A stretch of DNA of 64,000 nt from Clostridia bacterium (GCA_017517325.1 JAFWZW010000004.1:62001-126000), one strand, 5' to 3'. Counted from the stretch's first letter, positions 34,404 through 43,774 are shown. Numbers and translations: made by a program. The notes: a model not told the origin generated them from the letters alone.

Positions 34404-34967
34404 ATGCGGGTATACGTGATCAGGCACGGCGAGAGCGAAAACAATCGGGCTCAGAAATACACCGGCTGGGCAGACGTGCACCTGACGGAAAAAGGCAGAA
34501 GGGATGCGCTCCTTGCCGCCGATTTCTTAAAAAATATATCCTTTGACAAGGTCTATTCCAGCGACCTTGCCCGTGCCAAGGAAACGGCGGAATGCGCTCT
34601 TCCCCTCTATCCTTATGAAGAATCTTCCCTTTTGCGGGAGATCGACGTGGGAGACGTGGCAGGCAAACCCTTTTCCGTTCTGATGAAAGAGGAAAAGGAG
34701 CGGATCCCCGAACAGGGCTACAAGCCCTACGGTGGCGAGAGCAGAGAAGAATTTCACAGTCGCATCTGCTCGTTTCAGCGGCTTCTGGAAGAAAGAAAAG
34801 CTGAAAATGTGGCGGTGTTTGCTCACGCAGGCTTTCTTCGGGAAATGCTGGATACGGTGGTGGGCTTCCGCCTGCCCCGAAATAAGATATGCTGTGATAA
34901 TTGCGCCGTGGCGGTATTTGAATACGACGGTGACTGGCACCTTCACAGTTGGGTCAATTTCTCCTGA
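34404..34967 (+). CDS. histidine phosphatase family protein (CobC/GpmB-like)
   Basis: 187 residues. RHG motif VIRHGESENN at the N-terminus, DLARAKETA and the second His in VFAHAGFLREML; the branch resembles alpha-ribazole phosphatase and cofactor-dependent mutase-like phosphatases. ATG 34404 sits one base after the stop of the previous gene. No cobalamin genes are nearby, so the substrate is open. Confidence 0.85.
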   Translation: MRVYVIRHGESENNRAQKYTGWADVHLTEKGRRDALLAADFLKNISFDKVYSSDLARAKETAECALPLYPYEESSLLREIDVGDVAGKPFSVLMKEEKERIPEQGYKPYGGESREEFHSRICSFQRLLEERKAENVAVFAHAGFLREMLDTVVGFRLPRNKICCDNCAVAVFEYDGDWHLHSWVNFS

Positions 34968-34995
34968 CTCGAGAAAAAAGCTTCTTTGTTTTTAC

Positions 34996-35039
34996 AAAAA
35001 AGGGATTCTTCGGACGTTTTGTTCCAAAGAATCCTTTTT
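34996..35039 (+). terminator. terminator between the phosphatase operon and the convergent GH28-like gene
   Basis: AAAAAGGGATTCTT pairs with AAGAATCCTTTTT around a GC-containing loop. Confidence 0.7.
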
Positions 35040-35082
35040 GCTTTACGTTTTTATGCGGTCTGTGCTTAATTACGTCTTCTTT

Positions 35083-36498
35083 TTATGCTTTCTTTTCGGG
35101 GGGCTTTTTACCTTCTACGGGAGGAGCCATAGGATCCTTTAAGTCCCAGAATAGAAATTTGCCCTTATCTTGAGAAGCCACGCCGCCCGGATGGGCTGCT
35201 ACGCAATCCTCAAAGCTTACCCTTCTCAAGTCGATCTCACCGGAACGGATCACCTCTACGTTGTTTTCGTCATCGGTGCCCAAAAGAAAAATAGGCTTTT
35301 GGTATCCCCGGAAGGTGCAGTCCTCAAAGATCAGCTTTTCGATATTTCCTACGGCAAGCATAGGAACCTGCTCGTTTCCTTCCCGACAGGCAAAGGTCAC
35401 GTTTTTAAAACGGCAGGTGACCTTTTCCTCTGCATCGCCCCAAAGCATACCCGTACGGTACAGATCCCCGATAAAGCAATTTTCGAAGGTGATCTCCTTC
35501 AGCCCTCTCTGGCGGCACCAGCGGTTCAAGCCGGTGAACTCCAGCCGCATCGCCTCTCTTGCCTGAGTAAAGCGGCAATTGCGGATCACGATGTTTTCGG
35601 GAGACTTTCTTAAGATGGCGCGGAAATCGCAGTAATAGGAAAAGACAGCGTGGGATTCGTGGCGGCATTTCTCATCGGAAATGCAGTTTTTCTCTTTTTT
35701 CTCCGGAGATAGATTCAACCGCTGTCCGAAATTGCGTTCATCGGAAACGCAGTTTTCCACAAGGAAGTTGTTTCCACCAATGCGAAGGGCGATTGAGGCG
35801 CTGTTCAATTTGCAGTTTCGAACGATGACGTCGTTGTTATCAAAGCCTGCCACGGCGTCATCCCCCGTATTGAGGTTGCAATCCTCAATGAGAACGTTGT
35901 CACAGGTGCGGATGTCGATGCCGTCAAAGCCGCCGTGAACGGAAACGCCCCTGACGGTGACGTTTTGGCTTTGAAAAATAGCGTGGCACCAGTTGGAGCT
36001 GTTCAGGAAGGTGTAGCCTTCAAAACGGAAGTTTTTGCATCTCCAAACGCTGATGCCGTGGGGACCGCGGCAATTGTTTTCCCCATTGGGGTTATATACG
36101 TTGGAGCCGTCAAAATAAGAGCCCTTTTCGCCGATAATGGCAAAATCGTGGGCATCCAGAGCTCGGATCAGGGCGTTGCACCAATCGCTGGTGGCAACGG
36201 CACTTCTTCCTTTCCCGGGGGTATCGCCGATGGGCTCTACGGTAACCGGCTCGATCCGATCCTCCAAATAACCGAAGTAATCCTCGGGGTCGCGGCTTCC
36301 TTTCAAAATGGCGCCGCTTTCCAAATACAGTTCCACGTTGGAGCGAAGGCGGAGTCCGCCGGTCAGGTAAATGCCTGTGGGAATCACCACTCTTCCGCCA
36401 CCTGCCAGAAAGCAAGCGTCAATGGCATCCTGAATGGCCTTGGTCTGGAGAGTATCGCAAATCCGTGCGCCAAAATCCAAAATGTTAAAGATCTTCAT
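35083..36498 (-). CDS. GH28-related right-handed beta-helix protein
   Basis: 471 residues. The N-terminus FNILDFGARICDTLQTKAIQ and GGGRVVIPTGIYLTGGLRLRSNVELYLESGAIL are typical of polygalacturonase-like (GH28) enzymes. The parallel beta-helix holds DGIDIRTCDNVLIEDC and NTGDDAVA, the equivalent of the catalytic NTD/DD region. I do not see the canonical GHG and RIK motifs, so activity on another substrate, or altered catalysis, is possible. No signal peptide. The C-terminus is Pro/Lys-rich (PPVEGKKPPEKKA). Confidence 0.75.
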   Translation of the reverse strand: MKIFNILDFGARICDTLQTKAIQDAIDACFLAGGGRVVIPTGIYLTGGLRLRSNVELYLESGAILKGSRDPEDYFGYLEDRIEPVTVEPIGDTPGKGRSAVATSDWCNALIRALDAHDFAIIGEKGSYFDGSNVYNPNGENNCRGPHGISVWRCKNFRFEGYTFLNSSNWCHAIFQSQNVTVRGVSVHGGFDGIDIRTCDNVLIEDCNLNTGDDAVAGFDNNDVIVRNCKLNSASIALRIGGNNFLVENCVSDERNFGQRLNLSPEKKEKNCISDEKCRHESHAVFSYYCDFRAILRKSPENIVIRNCRFTQAREAMRLEFTGLNRWCRQRGLKEITFENCFIGDLYRTGMLWGDAEEKVTCRFKNVTFACREGNEQVPMLAVGNIEKLIFEDCTFRGYQKPIFLLGTDDENNVEVIRSGEIDLRRVSFEDCVAAHPGGVASQDKGKFLFWDLKDPMAPPVEGKKPPEKKA

Positions 36499-36581
36499 TG
36501 TGCGTCTCCTTGATGTTATGCATTAAAGATACCACGAAATAAGGGCGATTGCAAGAAGAAGGCTTTCGAAATTTGTTCGAA

Positions 36582-38609
36582 TCAATCCTCTACGATGAGG
36601 TAATAGGGGGCGGGGTTATCCTCGTCACCTACGCGGAAGGTGAGAACGCCGTTTTCGTAGGTGGTGGGGAGCTGGCCTGCGTAAAAGCCTTCGGCGTTGA
36701 CGCCCCATACCTTCAATTTATCCCCGCGGGAGGTCTTCAGGGAGATGGTGGCGTCGATCACCTCTGCCACAATGGGGGCGTGACCCAATTCCAGCATTTT
36801 TTCTCCGTCAAACTGGGCGCCCGTGTTTCTGGCTCTGCCGATGGTGGAAAGAAGCATACTCTTGGAATGCTCAATGGGCTCGTCCGTCAGGGATGAGAGG
36901 GCGATCACGGCAAAATCCGTTTTGCAATCCACCGAAAGACCGTGGAGCTTTACACCGTAATCCACGGGGTTTACGAAGTTGGAGGCGGCTCTGCGGGTAT
37001 TACCGAAAAAGCCGTACACCGCTTTGGTGCGAGGGGTATCGATCCCCGCCAGCTGCTTTTTCAGATCCCGCCAGAGCTGGCCGTTATCTGATTGAATGCG
37101 CCCCGGATCCTCGCGAGGTACCCGCTCCGTCTCGTCGATGATCTCATCGTAGCCCTCGGGCTTCTCGTCTTCAAAAACGCCACGGATCTGACAGCGCTCC
37201 AAAAGATCCTGAAAGGGCTCTACGCAGGTTTTGGCAAGGCGGGTGGTATAGGCGGCGTATTTTTTATTGGCGGGGGAAACGTCCCCTCTGCGGGTAATAA
37301 GGGCGGCGTGATAGAAGAGACCGAATTTGGCGGGGTCGTTCCAAACGGAAAAGATCCCCTCACGGTAGGGAACCCCTGCAACGGGGCCGGAAAGCTCTCT
37401 TCCCAAAACGTTCATTTTATCAAGGAGACAGCTGTAAGCGTAGGTGTGAACGGTAAAGCCGCTCCAGTTCTGCAGTGCGCCCACGGAAGCGTAGTAAAGG
37501 GCGCCCTCGGCACGGTATGCGTTGGGCCAGGGCATATCCCACTCGGAAACGAAGAAGGGCTTGCCCGCAATGGTGCGTTTGCCCAAATTGGGGAAAATAT
37601 AGGGTGCGGCGGTGCATCCCCGATTCATACAGCTTCTTTCCCGATTGCCCCACTTCCAGTCGTAAAAATAGTGGTGACCGTCGGTAAAATCCATCTTTTC
37701 CTCCGCCTTTGTAGAGGCGGCGGTCTTGATCCAGTTGGTGCCTGTTATGGGGATCTTGACCCCGAGGCTGCGGATGTGAGCGTACATTTCATCGTAGTAC
37801 TTTTCCGTTACCGCGATCTTAAATTCGATCAGGATGTCGTCGGGGGCGTACAGATCACAGTCCTGCCAGTCGTATTCCAGCCCCTTTGCCTCCAGCCAGT
37901 CACGGAACATTTCCCGAAACATATTTTCGTGGTAGGGGCTTGGGTTATAATCGCTCTTTTTGATGCCGGAATTGACGAACAGATCCTCTTCGTTGACGAT
38001 CTCCGTGAGAATGAAAACGGGGTCGTCTTTATAGCAAAGACCCGTATAGGGATTGTAATGCTCCCAAAGTTGGGTGCAAAATTCCTTTTGCAATTCGATC
38101 ATCTTGGGATCGATGATGCACCAGGGGCGCCCTTTATCCTGAAGCAGATGATAGTTTTCCACCCCGTCCTCCTCTTTGAAGTGACGGTAGGTGAGCATAT
38201 CCAGATAGCAATAGATGCCCTCCTCCTTCAGGGCGTAGATCAGGTAGTCCAGAGCTTCCATAGACTTGGGATCTAAGGTGCGGGTGGAGGAAAGGCGCTT
38301 ACCCTTGGTAAAGGCGAAGATATTGGGAGTATCCCACTGGGCGTCCAGCTGATGAAAGCGCACCACGTTGCACCCTGCCTGAGAAAGACGGGTGGCTACC
38401 TTGTGGGCATAGTCGTGATCGGGGAAGCAGGCACCGCCGTTGAAATTGACGCCCCAGAATTTGCCGAGGGTACCGTCTTCAAAACGGAATTCCTCTCCTT
38501 CGGCACGGAGAAAGCCGTGCTTGCCTGCAGGCTTTTCATCCCCGAAGGCGGCGGAAATATCAACGGGCATACGGTCAACGTAGGGGGGATAGGGGATATA
38601 TCGGCTCAT
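36582..38609 (-). CDS. clan-A glycoside hydrolase (GH5-like catalytic core)
   Basis: 675 residues, no signal peptide. TIM barrel with GVNFNGGACFPDHDYAHKVATRLSQAGCNVVRFHQLD, the acid/base Glu in VFILTEIVNEED and the nucleophile Glu in FFVSEWDMPWPNAYR. The C-terminal 200 residues are beta-rich and carbohydrate-binding-like. Its AraC regulator lies upstream and the GH28-like gene downstream on the same strand. Polymer or oligosaccharide target unknown; the lack of secretion suggests imported oligosaccharides. Confidence 0.75.
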   Translation of the reverse strand: MSRYIPYPPYVDRMPVDISAAFGDEKPAGKHGFLRAEGEEFRFEDGTLGKFWGVNFNGGACFPDHDYAHKVATRLSQAGCNVVRFHQLDAQWDTPNIFAFTKGKRLSSTRTLDPKSMEALDYLIYALKEEGIYCYLDMLTYRHFKEEDGVENYHLLQDKGRPWCIIDPKMIELQKEFCTQLWEHYNPYTGLCYKDDPVFILTEIVNEEDLFVNSGIKKSDYNPSPYHENMFREMFRDWLEAKGLEYDWQDCDLYAPDDILIEFKIAVTEKYYDEMYAHIRSLGVKIPITGTNWIKTAASTKAEEKMDFTDGHHYFYDWKWGNRERSCMNRGCTAAPYIFPNLGKRTIAGKPFFVSEWDMPWPNAYRAEGALYYASVGALQNWSGFTVHTYAYSCLLDKMNVLGRELSGPVAGVPYREGIFSVWNDPAKFGLFYHAALITRRGDVSPANKKYAAYTTRLAKTCVEPFQDLLERCQIRGVFEDEKPEGYDEIIDETERVPREDPGRIQSDNGQLWRDLKKQLAGIDTPRTKAVYGFFGNTRRAASNFVNPVDYGVKLHGLSVDCKTDFAVIALSSLTDEPIEHSKSMLLSTIGRARNTGAQFDGEKMLELGHAPIVAEVIDATISLKTSRGDKLKVWGVNAEGFYAGQLPTTYENGVLTFRVGDEDNPAPYYLIVED

Positions 38610-38715
38610 AAAAAAGGGTCCTCCTTGAGAGTTTCTATATTTTGATTATAGCAGGAAAAAGAATTAAAATCTTAACAAAATTAAGGAAAAAGAAGTGATT
38701 TTCGTCAAAAGCGGA

Positions 38716-39501
38716 TCAATTTCCCGTACCAGCCCTCTCTTTATTCTGATATTCCCTTGGAGAGATGCCGCAGGCCTCACGGAATACGCGGTTAAAGCTG
38801 CTTTGATTTTGAAAGCCGCAATCCAGCATAATATCCACGATGCGCTTGTCCGAATGCTTCAGGAGGGATCTTGCCTTTTGAATCCGCAGGGAATTGATAT
38901 ATTCCCGAAAGCCGTATTTCAGTTTTTCGGAAAAGACCTTGGAAATATAGCTTTGGCTGACGTAAAGAGCCTCCGAAACGCTTTTGATGGTGATCTCCTC
39001 GGTAAAATGCTCGGTGCAGTATTCCAGGATCCGCACCGCAGTGCTCTCTACTGCCGAAAGGGAATCTTCTAAAGGAGATATTTCCAAAAACTCTCCGATG
39101 GCCGCATTGAGATACCCAAAGGCGGTTTTGATCCTGCCCCGTTCCACCCAATGCACCAGCCGCTCCAGCAGGGGGCGAAAGGTCTCTCCGCTTACGATGG
39201 GGGTGAGGGGCTTTTTGGTCAGAAAAAGATTGTCGAAGGCGCTTTCGGAGGGGTCGAACAAAACCAAAAGCCCTTCCGCCTTGGGGCTTTCTTCATAGGA
39301 ATGCACCAGATACGGAAACAGAACGGACATTTCCCCCTCCTTCAGGCAAAGCTCCTTTCCGTCCACTACCATCGAAACGCTTCCTTTCGTTATCAGAATC
39401 ATCTCCCCGTGGGTGTGGAACATGGGGGAATAGCCCCGAAAGCCCCGAAAGCCTCTGCCGATGAGGCCGAAGTGCTCCTTCTTTTCAAATACGCCTTTCA
39501 T
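38716..39501 (-). CDS. AraC family transcriptional regulator
   Basis: 261 residues. The cupin sensor (HTHGEMILITKGSVSMVVDGKELCLKEGEMSVLFPYLVHS) is followed by a two-HTH AraC domain (YVSQSYISKVFSEKLKYGFREYINSLRIQKAR, then MLDCGFQNQSSFNRVFREACGISPREYQ). The start at 39501 has GAGGT upstream; in-frame ATG 39528 lacks a site. Placed between the GH5-like gene (same strand) and the ceramidase-like gene (divergent), either of which it could control. Confidence 0.88.
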   Translation of the reverse strand: MKGVFEKKEHFGLIGRGFRGFRGYSPMFHTHGEMILITKGSVSMVVDGKELCLKEGEMSVLFPYLVHSYEESPKAEGLLVLFDPSESAFDNLFLTKKPLTPIVSGETFRPLLERLVHWVERGRIKTAFGYLNAAIGEFLEISPLEDSLSAVESTAVRILEYCTEHFTEEITIKSVSEALYVSQSYISKVFSEKLKYGFREYINSLRIQKARSLLKHSDKRIVDIMLDCGFQNQSSFNRVFREACGISPREYQNKERAGTGN

Positions 39502-39568
39502 AGATACCTCGTTTGTGTTAAAAATCATTGCTATTTCAAAACTTTTATGTAGATTATAATTCCTATTC

Positions 39569-39577
39569 TGCTATAAT
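39569..39577 (+). promoter_or_regulatory. extended -10 promoter for ceramidase-like gene
   Basis: TG-C-TATAAT at 39569-39577 with a poor -35, as expected for extended -10 promoters. Confidence 0.45.
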
Positions 39578-39634
39578 GCAAGTAGAAAAATAAGAGAAGG
39601 GGCACTGTTGCCTCTTTATCAAGGAGGATCTTTT

Positions 39635-41122
39635 ATGTTGAAAATCGGCTGGAGCACTCGTGACGTCAGCACGAACGCCCCCGTTCTCATCGGAGGGCAG
39701 GCCTGCGAGCGCATTTCCATCGGCTCTAAGGACCCCACCACCATTACCGTTTTGGTTTTGGATGACGGAAAGGATTCCGTGATCTTTTTATCCGGCGATT
39801 TTACCGCCTTCCGTGACGGTCTGATCTTAGAGGTGAAGGAGGCGGTTTCAAAGGCAAACCCCGCCATTGACCCCACCAAGATCATTCTAAATGCTACCCA
39901 CACCCATACGGCGCCCCGCTATGCCCTTACCACCGGGTACGATAAGGCGCCTCGCCACGGCGTGACCATCTTCCCGCCGGAAAAGTACCGTGCGTTTCTT
40001 TTGGAGAATATGGTATCTGCCGTTTGCGAAGCCTATGAGACCCGAAGTGCAGGCTCCGTTGCTTACGGCTTTTCCACCGCAGAGATCGCCGTTCAGAGAA
40101 GATGCGTTTACTTTAATGATAAAGGAGCGAACAACACCGCCGCCAATACCTTTGCGGTGCACGGCCACGGTATGATGTACGGCAAGACGGATCTGGATGA
40201 TTTTTCGGGCTACGAGGGCTGTACCGATGCTACGGTCTCCCTTCTTTTCACCTTTGACGAAACAGAAAACCTCACCGGTGCCATCGTCAACGTGCCATGC
40301 CCCTCCCAGTGCACTGAGCACGAGGTTTTCACCTCTGCGGATTACTGGAACGAGGCTCGCGCCTATATTCGTGAAAAATACGGCAATATTTTCATTTTAC
40401 CCCAATGTGCCGCTGCGGGAGATCTTTCTCCCCACCGCCTCCACCAAAAGGATGCGCTGAAGCGAAGAAACCGCCTGAAATTCCCCGGTGAAGAGGAAAA
40501 GGCGGCTGAATTTTCAAGACCCGTGGAATACTATAACCGAAAGGTGCTGGGAGAGCGCATTGCCGCGGCCTTTGACGAGGGCTATTCCTGGGCGAAAAAC
40601 GAAAAGCTTTACGAGCTTCCCATCGTTCATAAGACCGTCACCGTGCCTCTGGAGGCTTGGAAGCTGACGGATGCGGAATACGAAAACGCAAAGAACAATT
40701 ACGAAGCGCTTTTAAAGAAGCCCTTTCAGGTAACGGATGACCCTCTGGCAGATCACAAGGTCAATACCACCCTTTCTGCCAACCTTTCCAGATACGAAAC
40801 GATCATCGAACGCTACGAGAAGAACGTGGACTTCTACGATACGGAGCTTCACGTTTTGAAGCTGGGGGATATTGCCTTTGCCTCCTGCCCCTTCGAGCTT
40901 TATCTGGATTATCAGCATCGCATTCAGGGAAGATCTCCCTTTGAGCAGGTCTTTATGATCCAGTTGGCCGCGACCTCCTCTCCGGTGGGTGGGTATCTGC
41001 CAACGGAAAAGGCTGTGAAAAACAAGGGCTACAGCGCCATTTCCTTCAGCTGCTCCGTTTCCCCTCAAGGCGGGCAGACTCTGGTGGAGACCGTTCTTTC
41101 CGTAATGCGGGAGATCCGCTGA
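39635..41122 (+). CDS. neutral/alkaline ceramidase-like protein
   Basis: 495 residues. MLKIGWSTRDVSTNAPVLIGG, VIFLSGDFTAF and NATHTHTAPRYALTTGY match the N-terminal domain of neutral/alkaline non-lysosomal ceramidases, where the HTH residues bind zinc; CAAAGDLSPHRLHQ and LAATSSPVGGYLPTEKA resemble later family segments. No signal peptide. Proteins of this domain in carbohydrate loci often have no demonstrated ceramidase activity. AAGGAGG precedes ATG 39635. Confidence 0.7.
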   Translation: MLKIGWSTRDVSTNAPVLIGGQACERISIGSKDPTTITVLVLDDGKDSVIFLSGDFTAFRDGLILEVKEAVSKANPAIDPTKIILNATHTHTAPRYALTTGYDKAPRHGVTIFPPEKYRAFLLENMVSAVCEAYETRSAGSVAYGFSTAEIAVQRRCVYFNDKGANNTAANTFAVHGHGMMYGKTDLDDFSGYEGCTDATVSLLFTFDETENLTGAIVNVPCPSQCTEHEVFTSADYWNEARAYIREKYGNIFILPQCAAAGDLSPHRLHQKDALKRRNRLKFPGEEEKAAEFSRPVEYYNRKVLGERIAAAFDEGYSWAKNEKLYELPIVHKTVTVPLEAWKLTDAEYENAKNNYEALLKKPFQVTDDPLADHKVNTTLSANLSRYETIIERYEKNVDFYDTELHVLKLGDIAFASCPFELYLDYQHRIQGRSPFEQVFMIQLAATSSPVGGYLPTEKAVKNKGYSAISFSCSVSPQGGQTLVETVLSVMREIR

Positions 41123-41129
41123 TTCCACG

Positions 41130-41157
41130 GAGCGCCTTTTAAAGGCGCTCTTTTTTT
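41130..41157 (+). terminator. terminator after ceramidase-like gene
   Basis: GAGCGCC/GGCGCTC stem with TTTTAAA loop and a T7 tail. Confidence 0.9.
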
Positions 41158-41282
41158 GCGAAAAATTTCCTTTTCCCATTTGGAAGAGAATTTTGAAAAA
41201 GCCATTTTTATCTCAACATATTTTCTCCCGTTTGGTGCAAATTAAAAACGTCTGAAAAGACAAAAACAAATGGGAGCCACGC

Positions 41283-42374
41283 ATGATAAGAAAAACGGCA
41301 AAAGGGATTCTTTCCTTTCTAACTGTGCTCTATTTTGTATTTCTGGCCCTGATGGGCGTATCCGACGCCGCAACGTCCCTTGGGAAGGGCGACTTGTCCG
41401 AGGCTGCCGCACGCCTTTGTTTTTCATTTGGTGAAGAATGCGGTGCCTCTTCCGTCTCACGGGTGATCTGCGGCGGCGAGCTGTTTGGGGTGCGAATGCA
41501 CACCCGCGGCCTGCTTGTAAGCACCGTCGCCCAAGTGGAGACCGAGGCGGGCACCCTTTCCCCCGGTGAAAAAGCGGGGATCCGAAAGGGTGACGTGATC
41601 CTGGAGGCTGACGGGGTGAAGCTTCAAGGGGCAATGGATCTGGTGAAGATCGTTTCCCGCAGCGGCGGAAGCCCCGTAAAGCTTTTGGTGGAGCGGGACG
41701 GTAAAACCGAAAACCGCCTCCTTCGCCCCGCTCTCTCCTCCGATGGGGGCGGCTACAAGGCAGGGCTTTGGGTGCGTGACGGCGCGGCGGGGATCGGCAC
41801 GGTCACCTTCCGCCTCCCGGAGAACGGCACCTTCGCAGGCCTTGGCCACGCGGTTTGTGACGGGGAAAGCGGCAAAGCCTTTCCTTTGGGAAGCGGCGCA
41901 GTCTGCCGCACAGCCATTGAAGGCATTACCAAGGGCGAAAACGGAAGCCCCGGGGAGCTGCGAGGGCGACTGACGGGGGAGGATACGGGAACGGTCCTTG
42001 CCAATACCCCTTGCGGCATCTATGGCAGAGAGGCGCTGCCTGAAAATCCCAACACCGTAGAAATTGCCCACCGGGGCGAGGTGAAAACGGGCAAAGCCAC
42101 CCTCCTTTGTACCTTAAACGATAAAGGGAAACAGGAATACGAAATTGAAATTGAAGAGATCTTTGGGAAGGATCGGGATACCAAAAACTTTGTGATCCGC
42201 GTTACCGATCCCGCCCTTCTGACACAAACGGGGGGCATCGTTCAGGGAATGAGCGGAAGCCCCATTCTCCAGAGCGGCAAGCTCATCGGCGCCGTGACCC
42301 ACGTTCTGGTGGGGGATCCCACCCGTGGCTACGGCATCTTCATTGAAAATATGCTCTCCGGCCTGCCGGAATAA
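41283..42374 (+). CDS. spoIVB: SpoIVB-type sporulation serine peptidase (S55)
   Basis: 363 residues. N-terminal membrane anchor (about residues 9-27), a PDZ domain (SPGEKAGIRKGDVILEADGVKLQGAMDLVKIV), then the S55 peptidase with catalytic His in LGHAVCD and Ser in VQGMSGSPILQSGKLIGAVTHVLVGDPTRGYGIFIENML. In spore formers it signals across the forespore membranes to activate SpoIVFB/sigma-K, so the organism probably sporulates. GGGAG precedes the ATG. A forespore-type promoter would be expected; I see only a weak CATATTTT-like candidate near 41216. Confidence 0.88.
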   Translation: MIRKTAKGILSFLTVLYFVFLALMGVSDAATSLGKGDLSEAAARLCFSFGEECGASSVSRVICGGELFGVRMHTRGLLVSTVAQVETEAGTLSPGEKAGIRKGDVILEADGVKLQGAMDLVKIVSRSGGSPVKLLVERDGKTENRLLRPALSSDGGGYKAGLWVRDGAAGIGTVTFRLPENGTFAGLGHAVCDGESGKAFPLGSGAVCRTAIEGITKGENGSPGELRGRLTGEDTGTVLANTPCGIYGREALPENPNTVEIAHRGEVKTGKATLLCTLNDKGKQEYEIEIEEIFGKDRDTKNFVIRVTDPALLTQTGGIVQGMSGSPILQSGKLIGAVTHVLVGDPTRGYGIFIENMLSGLPE

Positions 42375-42408
42375 AAAAAGGAAGCCGAGCAATCGGCTTC
42401 CTTTTTTC
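42373..42408. terminator. bidirectional terminator between spoIVB and doc
   Basis: AGGAAGCCGA, GCAA loop, TCGGCTTCCT, with A7 and T6 flanks; serves both convergent genes. Confidence 0.9.
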
Positions 42409-42785
42409 TAAATTCTGTTTTCCCGGATCCATTGAAGGAGGGCATCATAATCCATTTCTCCCGATGCCACGGCAAGGCCCACACGGGCAACCTCCTGTGA
42501 GGAAGGGTCGATGGGGGTGCCGTTGATCTCCAAAAAGGTCAGAAGAACATACATTCCAATGCGCTTGTTTCCATCTACAAAGGCGTGATTGGAAATGAGA
42601 GAAAAGCCGAGCTTGGCTCCCTTCTCCTCCTTTGAGGGATAAAGCTCCTTCCCGTCAAAGGTAGCAAAAGCCGACTCTAAAGCGCTTTCCAAAAGGGCAA
42701 TGTCCCGAATGTTGGGATCTCCGCCCGTTTCCTGCGTAATCATTTGGTGCAACAGGAGCACTTTTTCTCTGCTGAACTTGATCAT
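42408..42785 (-). CDS. doc: Doc-type toxin of a Phd/Doc system
   Basis: 125 residues. The Fic/Doc catalytic motif is NHAFVDGNKRIG (HxFxDGNKR), with N-terminal GGDPNIRDIALLESALESAFATF. Doc toxins phosphorylate EF-Tu and stop translation. The ATG overlaps the antitoxin stop by four bases (42782-42785). A decayed relative lies at 44625. Confidence 0.9.
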   Translation of the reverse strand: MIKFSREKVLLLHQMITQETGGDPNIRDIALLESALESAFATFDGKELYPSKEEKGAKLGFSLISNHAFVDGNKRIGMYVLLTFLEINGTPIDPSSQEVARVGLAVASGEMDYDALLQWIRENRI

Positions 42786-43024
42786 TTTGCCAGTTCCTCA
42801 AATGCCTTGCGATATTTTTTCAGGATCCGAGCGGCAACAAAGTCGATCTTTTCATCAACGGTCATTTCTATCGTTGTGTCCTGTTCCAGATCCACCAGCT
42901 TATATTTCGGCTTGTTATTTTTGAAAATATAGAGCTCGCCCTCCTTTTCCGCCAAGCGGCAAACCTTGGAGAAATTTTGATTTGCTTCGGAAATGGGAAC
43001 GATCTTGCGAATGCTGATATTCAT
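42782..43024 (-). CDS. phd: Phd/YefM-type antitoxin
   Basis: 80 residues. The N-terminal MNISIRKIVPISEANQNFSKVCRLAEKEGELYIFKNNKPKYKLV is the Phd/YefM DNA-binding fold. The acidic/helical C-terminus would bind the toxin. It precedes and overlaps doc, the usual order. The GGAGGCGA site is upstream and the promoter is overlapped by a palindrome. Confidence 0.88.
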   Translation of the reverse strand: MNISIRKIVPISEANQNFSKVCRLAEKEGELYIFKNNKPKYKLVDLEQDTTIEMTVDEKIDFVAARILKKYRKAFEELAK

Positions 43025-43044
43025 TTTATCGCCTCCTCACCCTT

Positions 43045-43081
43045 ATTATAGACAAATTTTAGGATATTGTCAACCTAAAAT
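43045..43081 (-). promoter_or_regulatory. phd-doc promoter with overlapping operator palindrome
   Basis: On the - strand TTGACA (43073-43068), 17 bases, TATAAT (43050-43045). ATTTTAGG (43056-43063) and CCTAAAAT (43074-43081) form an 8-bp inverted repeat across the -35, a likely Phd autoregulation site. Confidence 0.65.
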
Positions 43082-43112
43082 CATAACCACCCGTCAAACG
43101 GGTGGTTATGAT
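43080..43112 (-). terminator. terminator after the HIT gene
   Basis: Perfect 14-bp stem (ATCATAACCACCCG and complement) with a 5-base loop, ten bases after the HIT stop; only a short T-run follows on the - strand. Confidence 0.6.
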
Positions 43113-43122
43113 TGTGATACCA

Positions 43123-43542
43123 TTACAGAGCGGCCTTGATTTTCTGAATCATTTCATCATACTCTGCATCGGTGAGGAAGGTTTTGGCGGGATTCATCGC
43201 AAAGGGAGTTCCCCATTCAAATTCCCCGTTATACTTGGGAACTAAATGAAAATGCAGGTGACATCCGCCGTCACCATAGGCACCGTAGTTGATTTTATCC
43301 GGATGGAATGCCTTATGGATTGCCTTGGCTGCAGTGGCAACGTCTTCAAAGAACATGGCGCGTTCTTCTGCGCTGATATCCACCAACTCACTAATATGAT
43401 CCTTATAGGCGACAATGACACGGCCGGGATGGCTTTGCTCTTTAAACAAAATCAACTGACTGACCTTCAGGTCGCAAATCTTAATTCCGAAGCCTGCAAG
43501 AATTTCGCCGCCCATGCAATAACCACAATTACAATTTTTCAC
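43123..43542 (-). CDS. HIT family protein
   Basis: 139 residues. The histidine triad is CHLHFHLVPKY, with the upstream SHPGRVIVAYKDHI typical of HIT nucleotide hydrolases. A CNCGYC motif at the N-terminus may bind zinc. GTG 43542 is chosen because GGAGG lies eight bases before it; the longer frame to 43587 has no site. Confidence 0.88.
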   Translation of the reverse strand: MKNCNCGYCMGGEILAGFGIKICDLKVSQLILFKEQSHPGRVIVAYKDHISELVDISAEERAMFFEDVATAAKAIHKAFHPDKINYGAYGDGGCHLHFHLVPKYNGEFEWGTPFAMNPAKTFLTDAEYDEMIQKIKAAL

Positions 43543-43668
43543 GTATGTTTCCTCCTTTTTTGAGACCTCCGCGAACGGTGATCCCACATATATTTACCTT
43601 AATGATACATCAAATGAAGGATAATTGCAACCATCATATCGGTCAGAAATTTTGCGGTGCTTTTTCTC

Positions 43669-43697
43669 TTGCAAAGGGGGCACGGACGTGATAAAAT
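43669..43697 (+). promoter_or_regulatory. promoter of the unknown gene at 43775
   Basis: TTGCAA (43669-43674), 17 bases, TAAAAT (43692-43697). Confidence 0.65.
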
Positions 43698-43774
43698 GCT
43701 TGTCGGTCGGTAAGATTCCGACGAAAAACCGTTTTGACGAAGGTTGAGCGGGTCAATGAAACGAGGTAAAAGCC

